Below are positions 8,574 through 17,532 of a DNA stretch of 64,000 nt, piece by piece (within the stretch, counting starts at the first letter, position 1; the number at the start of each line of letters is the position of its first letter). This stretch comes from Hymenobacter ginkgonis (GTDB taxonomy: Bacteria; Bacteroidota; Bacteroidia; Cytophagales; Hymenobacteraceae): contig NZ_WQKZ01000006.1 of the NCBI RefSeq assembly GCF_009755225.1, positions 1 to 64,000 on the forward strand, written 5' to 3'. Below the pieces are notes generated by a model. The model saw only the letters and a list, made by a program, of their open reading frames with translations, made no database searches and was not told where the DNA came from. Both the position numbers and the translations under genes were made by a program.

Positions 8574-10148
8574 ATGAAAACACGACTTTCTACCCTGTTA
8601 CTTTTAATTGCGCTGTGGCATCCGGCCGCCCAGGCCCAAACCGCCCCGCCCGTAACCGCGCCCCTTAACGTGGCCGCCATCGATGCCATCGTGGCCCGCA
8701 CCCTCAAAGCCTTCGATGTGCCTGGCATTGCTGTAGCGGTGGTAAAGGATGGGCAAGTAGTAGTGTCCAAGGGCTACGGGGTGCGCTCGCTGGCCACCAA
8801 AGCGCCGGTCGATGCTAACACGCTATTCGGCATTGGCTCGAATACCAAAGCCTTTACCACGGCCGCGCTGGGCTTGCTGGTGGACGAAGGCAAGCTGCGC
8901 TGGGACGACAAGGTGACGGACTACATTCCCGAGTTCAAGATGTACGACCCGTACGCGACGGCCGAGTTCACGGTGCGCGACCTGCTGTGCCACCGCAGCG
9001 GCCTGGGTCTAGGTGCCGGTGATTTGATGCGATATCCGGATTCGACGGATTTTACTGTTAAAGACATTGTTCACAACCTGCGCTATTTCAAGCCAGTAAC
9101 ATCATTTCGCAGCCAGTTTGCTTATGATAATTGCCTCTATATTGTGGCGGGCGAGGTGATAGCGCGGGTGGCCGGCCAGCCTTGTGAGGCCTTTGTGGAA
9201 GCCCGGCTGCTCAAGCCGCTGGGTATGAGCCGCAGTGCCACCGGCTTTGCCCGCCTACCCGACCCTACCAACGTAATTGATGCGCATGCACCGGTCGAAG
9301 GCAAGGTGCAAGTAGTCCGGCGCGACTTAGGTACGCTGAGTGCTGCTGCCGGCAACATCTACAGCAGCGCGGCTGACTTAAGTAAATGGGTCCTGATGCT
9401 GCTTGGTGGTCCCGGTGCTCCGGCCCCGCTGCTGAAGCCAGCCACCCAGCAGGAACTCTGGACGCCGCAGACTATTCGGCCCGTCAGCCCCGCGCCCACG
9501 CCGTACAACACCCACTTCGCCGCCTACGGGCTGGGCTGGAGTCTGCGCGACGCGCGGGGTTACAAAGAAGTGTCGCACAGTGGCGCCAAAGTTGGCATGG
9601 TCACGAAAATAACGCTGCTGCCCGAACTGCACCTGGGCGTCATTGTACTCACCAACCAGGAAAATGTGGCAGCCTTCACGGCCGTTACTAATTTTATCGA
9701 AGACTATTACCTGGGCGTGAGCGGCCTCGACCGGGTGCAAGAGCAGGTCGACCTCCTGAAGTCGCGCAACACCGGCGCCGATAAAACCACTGCCGCCGTG
9801 TGGCAGCAAGTGGCCGCCGCTCAAAAAGTCGCCCTTAAGCACCCCAATTACGGGAGCTACGTGGGTCACTATCAAGATGTTTGGCTGGGCGATGTGGCCG
9901 TGTATACGCAAGGCGCGCAGCTGTGGCTACGCGCTAAGCGTGCCCCACGCCTGGTGGGCCAGCTGCTGCCCTACCGCGGCAGTACCTACGTGGTGCGCTG
10001 GAAGGCCCGTAGTATAAATGCCGACGCCTTTGCCGCCTTCACCCTCGACGAGCAGGGTAGGGCGGCTAGTATCAAAATGAAGCCGATTTCGCCCCTCACC
10101 GATTTCAGCTACGATTTTCAGGACCTGGACTTGCAGCGGGTGGAGTAG
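8574..10148 (+). CDS. Secreted beta-lactamase-fold serine hydrolase with C-terminal DUF3471-like domain
   Basis: The start is placed at 8574 because MKTRLSTLLLLIALWHPAAQAQ is a clean signal peptide; the frame is open 84 bp further up. 524 residues. Class-C-type residues are S89-N-T-K92 (nucleophile motif), Y184-D-N and H335-S-G in place of KTG. The last ~120 residues match the DUF3471-like tail common on these proteins. Likely a periplasmic esterase or D-amino-acid/peptide hydrolase rather than a resistance enzyme. Confidence 0.88.
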   Translation: MKTRLSTLLLLIALWHPAAQAQTAPPVTAPLNVAAIDAIVARTLKAFDVPGIAVAVVKDGQVVVSKGYGVRSLATKAPVDANTLFGIGSNTKAFTTAALGLLVDEGKLRWDDKVTDYIPEFKMYDPYATAEFTVRDLLCHRSGLGLGAGDLMRYPDSTDFTVKDIVHNLRYFKPVTSFRSQFAYDNCLYIVAGEVIARVAGQPCEAFVEARLLKPLGMSRSATGFARLPDPTNVIDAHAPVEGKVQVVRRDLGTLSAAAGNIYSSAADLSKWVLMLLGGPGAPAPLLKPATQQELWTPQTIRPVSPAPTPYNTHFAAYGLGWSLRDARGYKEVSHSGAKVGMVTKITLLPELHLGVIVLTNQENVAAFTAVTNFIEDYYLGVSGLDRVQEQVDLLKSRNTGADKTTAAVWQQVAAAQKVALKHPNYGSYVGHYQDVWLGDVAVYTQGAQLWLRAKRAPRLVGQLLPYRGSTYVVRWKARSINADAFAAFTLDEQGRAASIKMKPISPLTDFSYDFQDLDLQRVE

Positions 10149-10227
10149 GGAGCAGGCCGGCGGCATTGTCCAGGTAGCTTAAGCGGCAGGTTGGCCTAAC
10201 ATGGTCGGGCTAGCCTGCCGTTTGCGC

Positions 10228-10235
10228 TATTTTTG
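10228..10235 (+). promoter_or_regulatory. Bacteroidota -7 box (TATTTTTG)
   Basis: An exact TANNTTTG match, 108 bp before the M1 peptidase start. No well-spaced -33 TTTG is evident. Confidence 0.35.
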
Positions 10236-10342
10236 TGCGCCGGCTTGCAGCGTTGCGTCGGTTTTTTCGTTAGTAGCAAGCGCGGGCCAGATTTGCTGAA
10301 AACCGGGCCTGACGCTTCACGAAGGCTACATAAGTAATTGTT

Positions 10343-12241
10343 TTGCTGAAAAGAAAATCTGCGGCCAGCCACTGGCTGCTGCTGGCCCTGCTGCTGACGG
10401 GCTTGGCTGGCTTTGCCCAAGCGCCCGCTTCCCTACCCATGCCCCGCAACCTGCGGGCTACTTACGACCAGGGCACCCGCTCGCCTACCGGCCAGCCCGG
10501 CCCCAAGTATTGGCAAAACACCGCCGACTACACCATTAAGGTCAATTTTGACCCCGCCACGCGGCTGCTGGCCGGTACCGTTCACATTGCTTACCAGAAC
10601 AACAGCCCCGATTCGCTGCGCCAACTCTGGTTTAAGCTCTACCCCAACCTGTACCAAAAAGGCGCGCCGCGCTCGGGCAAGTTTGCGGCCGAAGACCTGA
10701 GCGACGGCGTCAAAATCGAGCAGTTAACCATCAACGGCCAGGCTATCGACGCCAGCCAATTGCAAATCGACAACACCAACATGGTGGTACCGTTGCGCCG
10801 CGCCATTGGCGCCAAGCAAACGGCGCAAATTGCCGTTACCTACTCGTACATCCTCAATAAAGGCTCGCACCAGCGCACCGGCGAGGTAGCACCGGGCGCC
10901 GATTTTGTGGCTTATTTCTTCCCACGTATCGCCGTGTACGACGATATCGATGGCTGGAACCGCATTGCCTATACCGGCGGCCCCGAGTTTTACAACGACT
11001 TCTGCCACTTCGCGGCCGACATCACGGTGCCGCGCAATTTCCTGGTTTGGGCCACCGGCGACCTCACCAATGCCGAGAAGGTGCTCACCAGAAAATACCT
11101 GACGCGCCTGCGCACCGCTGAGAAAAAGGATGGTATTACGAGCATTATCGACAGCGCCGAGGCGCGCCTGCACGATGCCACCGCGCCCAACGCCTACAAT
11201 ACCTGGCACTTCGACGCCCGCGACGTCACCGACTTTGTATTTGCCACCGCCGACCATTACGTGTGGGAATCGACGAGCCTCGTGGTAGACCCCGCCACCA
11301 AGCGCCGTACCCGCGTCGATGCCGTGTACAGCCCCAAGCACGACGATTTTGAAGAAGTGGCGCAGTTCGGCCGCAAAACGGTAGAGGCCATGAGCTACAC
11401 CTTCCCCAAGTGGCCCTACCCCTACAACCACGAAACGGTGTTCGACGGCCTCGACCAGATGGAGTACCCCATGATGGTGAACGACAACCCTACCCCCACC
11501 CGCGAGGCCGGCATCGAACTCACTGACCACGAAATATTTCACACGATGTTTCCATTTTATATGGGCATCAACGAAACGAAATACGGCTGGATGGACGAGG
11601 GCTGGGCCACCATCGGCGAGTGGATTATTTCGCCCCTCATCCAGCCCGGCATCGTGGACGACTACGGCATGGTGCCCTACGCCCGCGCCGCCGACACCGA
11701 AGACGACCTACCCATCGTGACGCTTACGACGCAGCAAACTGGCGCGCCTTTTTTTCTTAATTCCTATCCCAAGCCGGGGCTGGGCTACTTGTACGTCAAG
11801 GACTTGCTAGGTGACGAGCTGTTTACTAAAGCCCTGCACACCTACATCCGCACCTGGCACGGCAAGCACCCGATGCCCTACGACTTCTTCTACTCGATGA
11901 ACGCCGGGGCGGGCCAAAACCTGAACTGGTTTTGGCAGCGCTGGTTTTTTGAGGGCGGCTACCCCGACCTGGCCATCACGAGCGTGACGCGCCCCGCCGA
12001 TGGCCCCGCCGCCATCGTAGTCACGGCCAAGGGCAGCAAGCCCGTGCCCGTAGACCTGACGGTGACATTTGAGAACGGCGATACTGAGAAAATCCACCGC
12101 ACCATTGCCGTGTGGGAAGCCGGCGCCCACACCGTAACCGTGCCCGTAGCTGGCCGCAAAGCCATCCGGAGCGTGACGCTTGGCAGCCTTTACGTGCCCG
12201 ATAGCTACCCCGCCGATAATACCTGGACGGCCTCGCAATAA
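10343..12241 (+). CDS. Secreted M1 family aminopeptidase (gluzincin)
   Basis: 632 residues. The zinc site is H396-E-I-F-H400 with E419 in DEGWA, giving the exact HEXXH-X18-E spacing of M1. The GAMEN-like substrate motif reads DQMEYPM. The signal peptide (RKSAASHWLLLALLLTGLAG) requires a start at or near 10343, where the codon is TTG; the in-frame upstream codons are GTT, ATT and GTA, then a stop. The first in-frame ATG would remove the signal. Likely periplasmic peptide trimming. Confidence 0.9.
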   Translation: MLKRKSAASHWLLLALLLTGLAGFAQAPASLPMPRNLRATYDQGTRSPTGQPGPKYWQNTADYTIKVNFDPATRLLAGTVHIAYQNNSPDSLRQLWFKLYPNLYQKGAPRSGKFAAEDLSDGVKIEQLTINGQAIDASQLQIDNTNMVVPLRRAIGAKQTAQIAVTYSYILNKGSHQRTGEVAPGADFVAYFFPRIAVYDDIDGWNRIAYTGGPEFYNDFCHFAADITVPRNFLVWATGDLTNAEKVLTRKYLTRLRTAEKKDGITSIIDSAEARLHDATAPNAYNTWHFDARDVTDFVFATADHYVWESTSLVVDPATKRRTRVDAVYSPKHDDFEEVAQFGRKTVEAMSYTFPKWPYPYNHETVFDGLDQMEYPMMVNDNPTPTREAGIELTDHEIFHTMFPFYMGINETKYGWMDEGWATIGEWIISPLIQPGIVDDYGMVPYARAADTEDDLPIVTLTTQQTGAPFFLNSYPKPGLGYLYVKDLLGDELFTKALHTYIRTWHGKHPMPYDFFYSMNAGAGQNLNWFWQRWFFEGGYPDLAITSVTRPADGPAAIVVTAKGSKPVPVDLTVTFENGDTEKIHRTIAVWEAGAHTVTVPVAGRKAIRSVTLGSLYVPDSYPADNTWTASQ

Positions 12242-12295
12242 AACGGGGGGTAAGGGGCTGGTGGGGCAACCGCAAAGGGCATATTCAGATAATCA

Positions 12296-12403
12296 AAAAG
12301 AACGTCATGCTGAGCTTGTCGAAGCATCTTGCTCGCGCCGCTAGGGGTAGTAACCTAACGATGCGAGCGAGATGCTTCGACAAGCTCAGCATGACGTTCT
12401 TTT
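12296..12403. repeat. Dispersed palindromic repeat, copy R3
   Basis: 41-nt arms (12296-12336 and 12363-12403), essentially fully complementary, read CGTCATGCTGAGCTTGTCGA in the stem. It lies between the converging M1 peptidase and ohr genes. The best-preserved copy of the family in the window. Confidence 0.88.
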
Positions 12404-12433
12404 GGGTTTATATGACCCTCTAATGCCTCTCAA

Positions 12434-12868
12434 CTAGGCGTTGGTCGTCGTGGTGAGGTTCACCTCAATGTTGCCTTTAGTAGCGCGCGAGTAAGGGCAG
12501 ATGCCGTGGGCGGCAGCTACCAACTCCTCGGCTTGCTTTTGCTCGAGGCCGGGCAGGTTCACGTGCAGGTCGGCCGAGATGCCGTAGCCACCATCCTCAG
12601 CCTGGCCAAAGCCAATGAGAGCTTCTACGGTTACTTTTTCCAGCCGCAGCTTAGCCTGGCGGGCAGCCACGCCCAGCGCGCCTTCGAAGCAAGCGGCGTA
12701 GCCCGCAGCAAATAGTTGCTCGGGGTTGGTAGCGCCAGCTTTGCCGGGGCCGCCCATCTCTTTAGGCGTGCTCAGGGTGAGGTCGAGCGCGTCGTTGGTG
12801 GTGGTAATATGGCCATCGCGGCCACCTTGTACTTTGGCCTGGGCCGTAAATACCTTCTGAATTTTCAT
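12434..12868 (-). CDS. ohr: Organic hydroperoxide resistance protein (Ohr)
   Basis: 144 residues of the OsmC/Ohr family. The peroxidatic and resolving cysteines are present as C60 (GYAACFEGAL) and C124 (HGICPYSRAT), along with the conserved R17 and E50. Ohr reduces organic hydroperoxides, normally with lipoylated protein as reductant, in the cytoplasm. It lies 33 bp after ohrR on the same strand and is presumably cotranscribed and derepressed by peroxide. A CTACCCCCC string abuts the start codon. Confidence 0.95.
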   Translation of the reverse strand: MKIQKVFTAQAKVQGGRDGHITTTNDALDLTLSTPKEMGGPGKAGATNPEQLFAAGYAACFEGALGVAARQAKLRLEKVTVEALIGFGQAEDGGYGISADLHVNLPGLEQKQAEELVAAAHGICPYSRATKGNIEVNLTTTTNA

Positions 12869-12901
12869 GGGGGGTAGTAAAAAAAGAAAAAGCTGAGCTG
12901 C

Positions 12902-13354
12902 TTAAGTCAGCTGGGTAAGCATATGGTGGAGTTGGGCGCGTAATGTGTCCAGTTCGGGCGGCGTGAGGTTCATCTTAGCCAGTATCTGGTTTGGAATGTC
13001 GCAAGCCTGCGATTCCAGCGCCCGCCCGGCCGGCCGCAGCGCGATGATGACCGAGCGCTCGTCGCGCGGGTCGCGGCTACGACTAAGCCACTGCTTCTGC
13101 TCCATGCGCTTGAGCAAGGGCGTCAGCGTGCCCGAATCGAGCAGTAGCTGTTTACCTAGCTCCTTCACTGTCAGCTGCTCATGCTCCCACAGTAGTAAAA
13201 ACACGAGATACTGCGGGTACGTGAGGCCCAGCACCTGCAAGTAGGGCTGGTAGGCTTTGGTGAGTTGCCGCGACACGGCATAGAACGGAAAGCATAACTG
13301 GTTTTCCAGCTTCAGCAGGTCGTTCGGAGCGGCGGGGGTAGGAGTGGTTGCCAT
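12902..13354 (-). CDS. ohrR: MarR-type organic-peroxide sensor repressor (OhrR)
   Basis: 150 residues with the winged-helix core of MarR (LTVKELGKQLLLDSGTLTPLLKRME) and the wing signature DPRDERSV. C21 in the N-terminal LENQLCFPFYA stretch matches the redox-sensing cysteine of OhrR, oxidised by organic hydroperoxides to release DNA. It sits directly upstream of ohr, with a palindromic operator 40 bp before its start. Likely autoregulated. Confidence 0.93.
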   Translation of the reverse strand: MATTPTPAAPNDLLKLENQLCFPFYAVSRQLTKAYQPYLQVLGLTYPQYLVFLLLWEHEQLTVKELGKQLLLDSGTLTPLLKRMEQKQWLSRSRDPRDERSVIIALRPAGRALESQACDIPNQILAKMNLTPPELDTLRAQLHHMLTQLT

Positions 13355-13393
13355 GGCGTTCGGATGGTAAACGGCTACTAGTTGTGCAATGTT

Positions 13394-13409
13394 TGATTGT
13401 GCACAATCA
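13394..13409. promoter_or_regulatory. Probable OhrR operator
   Basis: TGATTGTGCACAATCA is a perfect 16-bp palindrome 40 bp upstream of ohrR. A partial second copy (TTGTGCAAT) lies 6 bp to its left. OhrR operators are typically short AT-flanked inverted repeats in this position. Confidence 0.7.
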
Positions 13410-13483
13410 TTTTTGTGAAATTACTTACAACACCTTGCTAATGATGAAGTAAGATTACTTAGTGCCGCGAGTAGAACAGCGAG

Positions 13484-14227
13484 TTATAAATTGAAAAAGT
13501 ACGTGCCCGTCAACTGCGCCACCCGGTTATAAGCAGCATCAGCGCCAAAATTATGGATACGGTCAGCTACCTCATCCCCGCTTGTTTGGTGCAAATTGCG
13601 GAGCCCCAGTCCGTAGCCTACCTGCACCTGCACCGGGCCCTGGCGGTAGCCAATACCAAAGTTTATCCCCGCATCGAGGCGGCGGTTGTTGGTGTCGGTG
13701 CCATAGTTAATTTGGTCATCAATGGCTTGCGTATGTGGTCCCAAAATTCCACTAGAATTAAATAGCGCCGAGCCCTTCGCGCGGCCGCCTACCCCCAGCG
13801 CTACATACGGGCCTGCAAAAAGCTGCAAGCCGTGGTCGCCGTGCATCGTATACACTAGGTTCAGCGGCAGTTCCAGCCAATTGTAGCGGTTGGTGCTGGT
13901 TTGGTCGGCTAAGGAAGGGAAACCCGAGTCGCGGGAGGCAATAACCGTGTGAAACTTCTCGCCTTTTTGGGAGAATACGAGCGCGGGTTGCAGGGCCCAT
14001 TTCCCAAAAGCAACTTCGGCGGCTACCCCCGCCTGCCAACCGTAGATAGCCGCCTTGTCGGCCGAAATACTGAAGAAAGTCTCGCTGGTATTGCTCGCGG
14101 CTGCCAGCGTTGTAGCTGCCCGGTTGGCGCCGCCCCGCAAGCCCAACCGAAACGTGGTTTGAGCCGTGGCCGTGGCAGCACTCAGCAACAGGGCAGCCAA
14201 TAGGAGGGGGGTAGCAAGTTGGGGCAT
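13484..14227 (-). CDS. Outer-membrane beta-barrel protein (PorT/OMP_b-brl type)
   Basis: 247 residues with a signal peptide (MPQLATPLLLAALLLSAATATAQ) and alternating hydrophobic strands ending in an aromatic residue (TGTYFFNL), as in small Bacteroidota barrels (PF13568-like). Glycine-rich LRGGANRA at the N-terminus is typical. No function can be assigned. It stands alone, divergent from ohrR's control region and 58 bp from the large GH3 fusion gene. Confidence 0.82.
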   Translation of the reverse strand: MPQLATPLLLAALLLSAATATAQTTFRLGLRGGANRAATTLAAASNTSETFFSISADKAAIYGWQAGVAAEVAFGKWALQPALVFSQKGEKFHTVIASRDSGFPSLADQTSTNRYNWLELPLNLVYTMHGDHGLQLFAGPYVALGVGGRAKGSALFNSSGILGPHTQAIDDQINYGTDTNNRRLDAGINFGIGYRQGPVQVQVGYGLGLRNLHQTSGDEVADRIHNFGADAAYNRVAQLTGTYFFNL

Positions 14228-14285
14228 CTGGCAGTAGATTAATTTCTACTAAGAGAACTGCCTGCCGCCAAAGGGTTGCAACCCG

Positions 14286-17258
14286 CTAGCCTTTGGGGCT
14301 TTTCGCTTCCATCGCTTTGTAAATCACCTCCTGAATACGGGTGCGAATGTTGTACGTGCGCAGCTTGATATTGCCCGCGTCGGGGTACACCCGGTTGGAG
14401 AGGAAAACGTACAGAATCTGATTGTCCGGGTCGAGCCACACGCAGGTGCCCGTAAAGCCCGTGTGGCCAAAAGTGCTGGCCGGCGCCAAGCGGCTGGTGG
14501 GGCCTTCGGGTTTGCTGGGGTCGCCGCGGTCCCAGCCCAGGCCGCGCTTATTACCCGCCGCCTGCGGGCGCGAAAATTCCGATACCACCGGCGTTTGGAA
14601 GTACGTGATGCCGCCGTAGCGCCCATTTTGCAGGTTCATTTGCATGAGCACGGCCAAATCGTTGGCCGTGGCAAATAGGCCCGCGTGGCCGCCTACCCCC
14701 CCTACCAAGGCCGCGGTTTGGTCGTGCACGGTACCTTGCAGCTGCTCGCGCCGGTAGTAAGTGTCGTTTTCGGTGGGCGCGATGCAGCTTTTAGGAAAGC
14801 GCGTGAGCGGGTTGTACGTCATGCTGCCCAAACCCAGCGGCTTATAAAATTCTCGCGGCAAAAACTCGGTCAAGGGCTGGCCTAGTAGCTTCTCGCTCAA
14901 GTGCTTCATCACAATGAAGCTGAGGTCGGAATACTCCACCGGGTACTTGCCCCGTACTTTGGGCAGCAACTGCGAGCGGAGCGTCCAGGCCCACACCGAG
15001 TCGTCGGCGGCCTTGATGGAGTACTCGCCGGGCGCTACCTCATTCGGAAAATCGTCGGAACGCTGGCTCGAATAATACGCCGGCTTCAGGGTGCCGTCGC
15101 GCACGGTGCGCTCCCAAGTCGGAATACCTGGTTTGAGGCCCGCCTGGTGCAGCAGCACGTCGCGCACGGTCATTTCGCGCTTATTGGTGCGCTGCATCTC
15201 GGGCAGGTAGGTGCTTACTTTCTCGTCGAGATTGAGCCGGCCCTGGTCCTTTAAGTACATGATAGCCTGCAAGGTGCCAGCCACTTTCGTAACCGACGCC
15301 AGGTCGTACAAGGTGCTATTCGTCACGGGCTGCGACTGGTCGTAGGTGCCGTAGCCGTAGCTCTGGTCAAACACGACGGTGCCGTTTTTGGCGATGAGCA
15401 CCTGGCACCCGGGGGTAGCGGCCGTCACAATACTTTCGAGGGCAATGTGGTCGATTTGCGACATAACCCGGGAGTCCAGGCCTTCGCGCTCGGGGGCAGC
15501 GTAGCGCAGGCGGCGCAGGCTGGGGGTAGCCAAACCAGTGCCGGCTTTCAGCGTTTCCGACACCGTGACGGGCAACTTGCCGCGGGCGGGCAGCGCCCCA
15601 AATAGCACCTGCGGCACTACTAATTGGGCGGCGTAGTGGTCCTCGTAGCCGCACACCAGCGTGCGGGCGCCCTCCAAATACTTCAGGCCGTAGGCATTGC
15701 CCATGGCCACAACCACCGCTTTGCGCTTGGGGTCGGCCTCCAGGTTTTTCAGGAATTTGAGTGCCCCATCGCCCAGGCCGTAGCTGTGGCCGGGCGTATT
15801 GTTCATTTGGTGTAGGCTCACTACCACCACATTAGCATCGCCGAGCCGCGCCTGAATGCGGTTAAACGTCGAGTCGGGCGCGTAGCGGTCGGGTACGGCG
15901 TACACCGGGCCAGGCTGGTATTTATTAAAAATAGTAGCGTAAGGCCCCTCGGCCTGGGTGCCAATGGTGATGGCCGCGATGCGCAGCGTATCGAGCCGCT
16001 GGAAGGGCAGAAGCTTGTCGTCGTTTTTAACGACCGTCACGGCGTGCTCAAAAATGGTTTGCGCCAGCACCCGCGACTCGGGCAGGTTGAGGCTGTCGCG
16101 CACCGTGAGGGCATTAGCCGGCCGGTAGCGGTTCAAACCTGCCCAGTACTTAGCGCGCAGAATTTTCTTTACTCGCGCATCCAGGTCGGCTTGGTTGAGG
16201 TGGCCTGCTACCACGGCTTCCTTGATGCGCGTGAGGGCAGCAGGCACATCTTCCGAAAACAGCAATACGTCGTTGCCCGCCGCCAGGGCCATAGCATCCA
16301 ACTCACCCGATTTGTAGAGCTTGCTCACGCTGCGCATGTTCAGCGCATCGGTGAAAATCAGGCCCTTAAAACCCATTTTTTCTTGCAGCAAGCCCGTTAC
16401 CAGGGCCTTCGACAGGGTAGTAGTTTTAGCGTTCGTGGTGTCGAAGAGCGGCATGTACAGGTGGGCCACCATCACGCCCAACACCCCAGCCTCAAATGAC
16501 TTTTGGAAGGGCACTAAGTCTACTTTTTCGAGCCGCGCCAGGTCGGTATTAATAACCGGCAGGGCCACGTGCGAGTCGGTGTCCGTATCGCCGTGGCCCG
16601 GAAAGTGCTTAGCCACCGCAATCACCCGCTGGTCTTGCAACCCCTTGACGTACTGCACACCCAATGCCGCCACGCGGTTCTGGTCCTCGCCAAACGAGCG
16701 GTTGCCAATCACTGGGTTGCCGGGGTTGGAATTCACATCGACTACCGGCGCAAAGTTGATGTGCACGCCCAGCGCCCGCAGCTTGCGGGCCAAGTCGCGG
16801 CCCATCTGGTACACGATTTTATCGTCGTCCATGGCGCCCAGCGTCATTTGCTTGGCAAAGTGCATAGTCGAGTCGAGACGCATATCGAGGCCCCACTCCG
16901 CATCCGTTGCGATGAGCAGCGGCACCTTGGCCGCGGCTTGCAAGCGATTGGTCATCAAGACCTGGCGCTTGGGGCCGCCCTGCAAAAACATGACGCCGCC
17001 GATGCCTTGGTTGCGCACGAGCCGCTCGATGCGGTCGGCGTGTGCCTTTTCGCGATTCGAGTAGGCCGCCACCATAAAAAACTGGCCCAGGCGCTGGTCG
17101 GGCGTGAGCGAATTGAACACGCTATCCACCCACTGCGTTTCGGCAGGGCTACTGCCCAGCGGGTCGGGTAGGGCCTGGCGGGGTTCCGAAAAACCTAGCA
17201 GCAACCCGGCGACCCCCAGCAGCAACCCCAGAAACAGAAACCGGAAATCGACGCGCAT
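14286..17258 (-). CDS. GH3 glycosidase fused to beta-lactamase-fold serine hydrolase
   Basis: The start is set at 17258 (MRVDFRFLFLGLLLGVAGLL, signal anchor or signal peptide); the frame is open 81 codons further up without function. 990 residues. The N-terminal half is GH3 of the NagZ kind: KHFPGHGDT with the His-containing catalytic loop, and FTDALNM with the Asp nucleophile. A GH3 C-like domain follows (VVSLHQMNNTPG region). The C-terminal third has SVTK, YSD and HTG, the serine-hydrolase triad motifs. The pairing suggests peptidoglycan-fragment turnover: N-acetylglucosaminidase plus peptidase/esterase in one periplasmic polypeptide. Such fusions are known in Bacteroidota. Confidence 0.9.
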   Translation of the reverse strand: MRVDFRFLFLGLLLGVAGLLLGFSEPRQALPDPLGSSPAETQWVDSVFNSLTPDQRLGQFFMVAAYSNREKAHADRIERLVRNQGIGGVMFLQGGPKRQVLMTNRLQAAAKVPLLIATDAEWGLDMRLDSTMHFAKQMTLGAMDDDKIVYQMGRDLARKLRALGVHINFAPVVDVNSNPGNPVIGNRSFGEDQNRVAALGVQYVKGLQDQRVIAVAKHFPGHGDTDTDSHVALPVINTDLARLEKVDLVPFQKSFEAGVLGVMVAHLYMPLFDTTNAKTTTLSKALVTGLLQEKMGFKGLIFTDALNMRSVSKLYKSGELDAMALAAGNDVLLFSEDVPAALTRIKEAVVAGHLNQADLDARVKKILRAKYWAGLNRYRPANALTVRDSLNLPESRVLAQTIFEHAVTVVKNDDKLLPFQRLDTLRIAAITIGTQAEGPYATIFNKYQPGPVYAVPDRYAPDSTFNRIQARLGDANVVVVSLHQMNNTPGHSYGLGDGALKFLKNLEADPKRKAVVVAMGNAYGLKYLEGARTLVCGYEDHYAAQLVVPQVLFGALPARGKLPVTVSETLKAGTGLATPSLRRLRYAAPEREGLDSRVMSQIDHIALESIVTAATPGCQVLIAKNGTVVFDQSYGYGTYDQSQPVTNSTLYDLASVTKVAGTLQAIMYLKDQGRLNLDEKVSTYLPEMQRTNKREMTVRDVLLHQAGLKPGIPTWERTVRDGTLKPAYYSSQRSDDFPNEVAPGEYSIKAADDSVWAWTLRSQLLPKVRGKYPVEYSDLSFIVMKHLSEKLLGQPLTEFLPREFYKPLGLGSMTYNPLTRFPKSCIAPTENDTYYRREQLQGTVHDQTAALVGGVGGHAGLFATANDLAVLMQMNLQNGRYGGITYFQTPVVSEFSRPQAAGNKRGLGWDRGDPSKPEGPTSRLAPASTFGHTGFTGTCVWLDPDNQILYVFLSNRVYPDAGNIKLRTYNIRTRIQEVIYKAMEAKSPKG

Positions 17259-17532
17259 CAGCCCAGGGCAGGAGGTTTTGAAGTGTAGAAAGGGTAGCCC
17301 CGCCGGCCTACTTTTGCTGGTGGATGGAGCCGGAACCCCCGGCCAGCCTTGGCGGTTCCTTACGTACAAAGAACCCCTTGGCGGCCGAAAGTAACCCGGG
17401 CGGCTTGCCCAAATTGGTCGCAAAGGTAGGCACCAAGCTCGCAGCAGTAGATGAAAAACGTCTGTTTTGCTGGCTGATGACTCTTTTTGTAAAGCCAGCA
17501 ACCGGTGCCGCCTCTGGCTTGCCCCTTATTTT

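Noticed and set aside
10724..11542. 272-codon minus-strand frame opposite the M1 peptidase
   Set aside because: Composition is typical of an antisense shadow, and the M1 zinc motifs fix the true frame.
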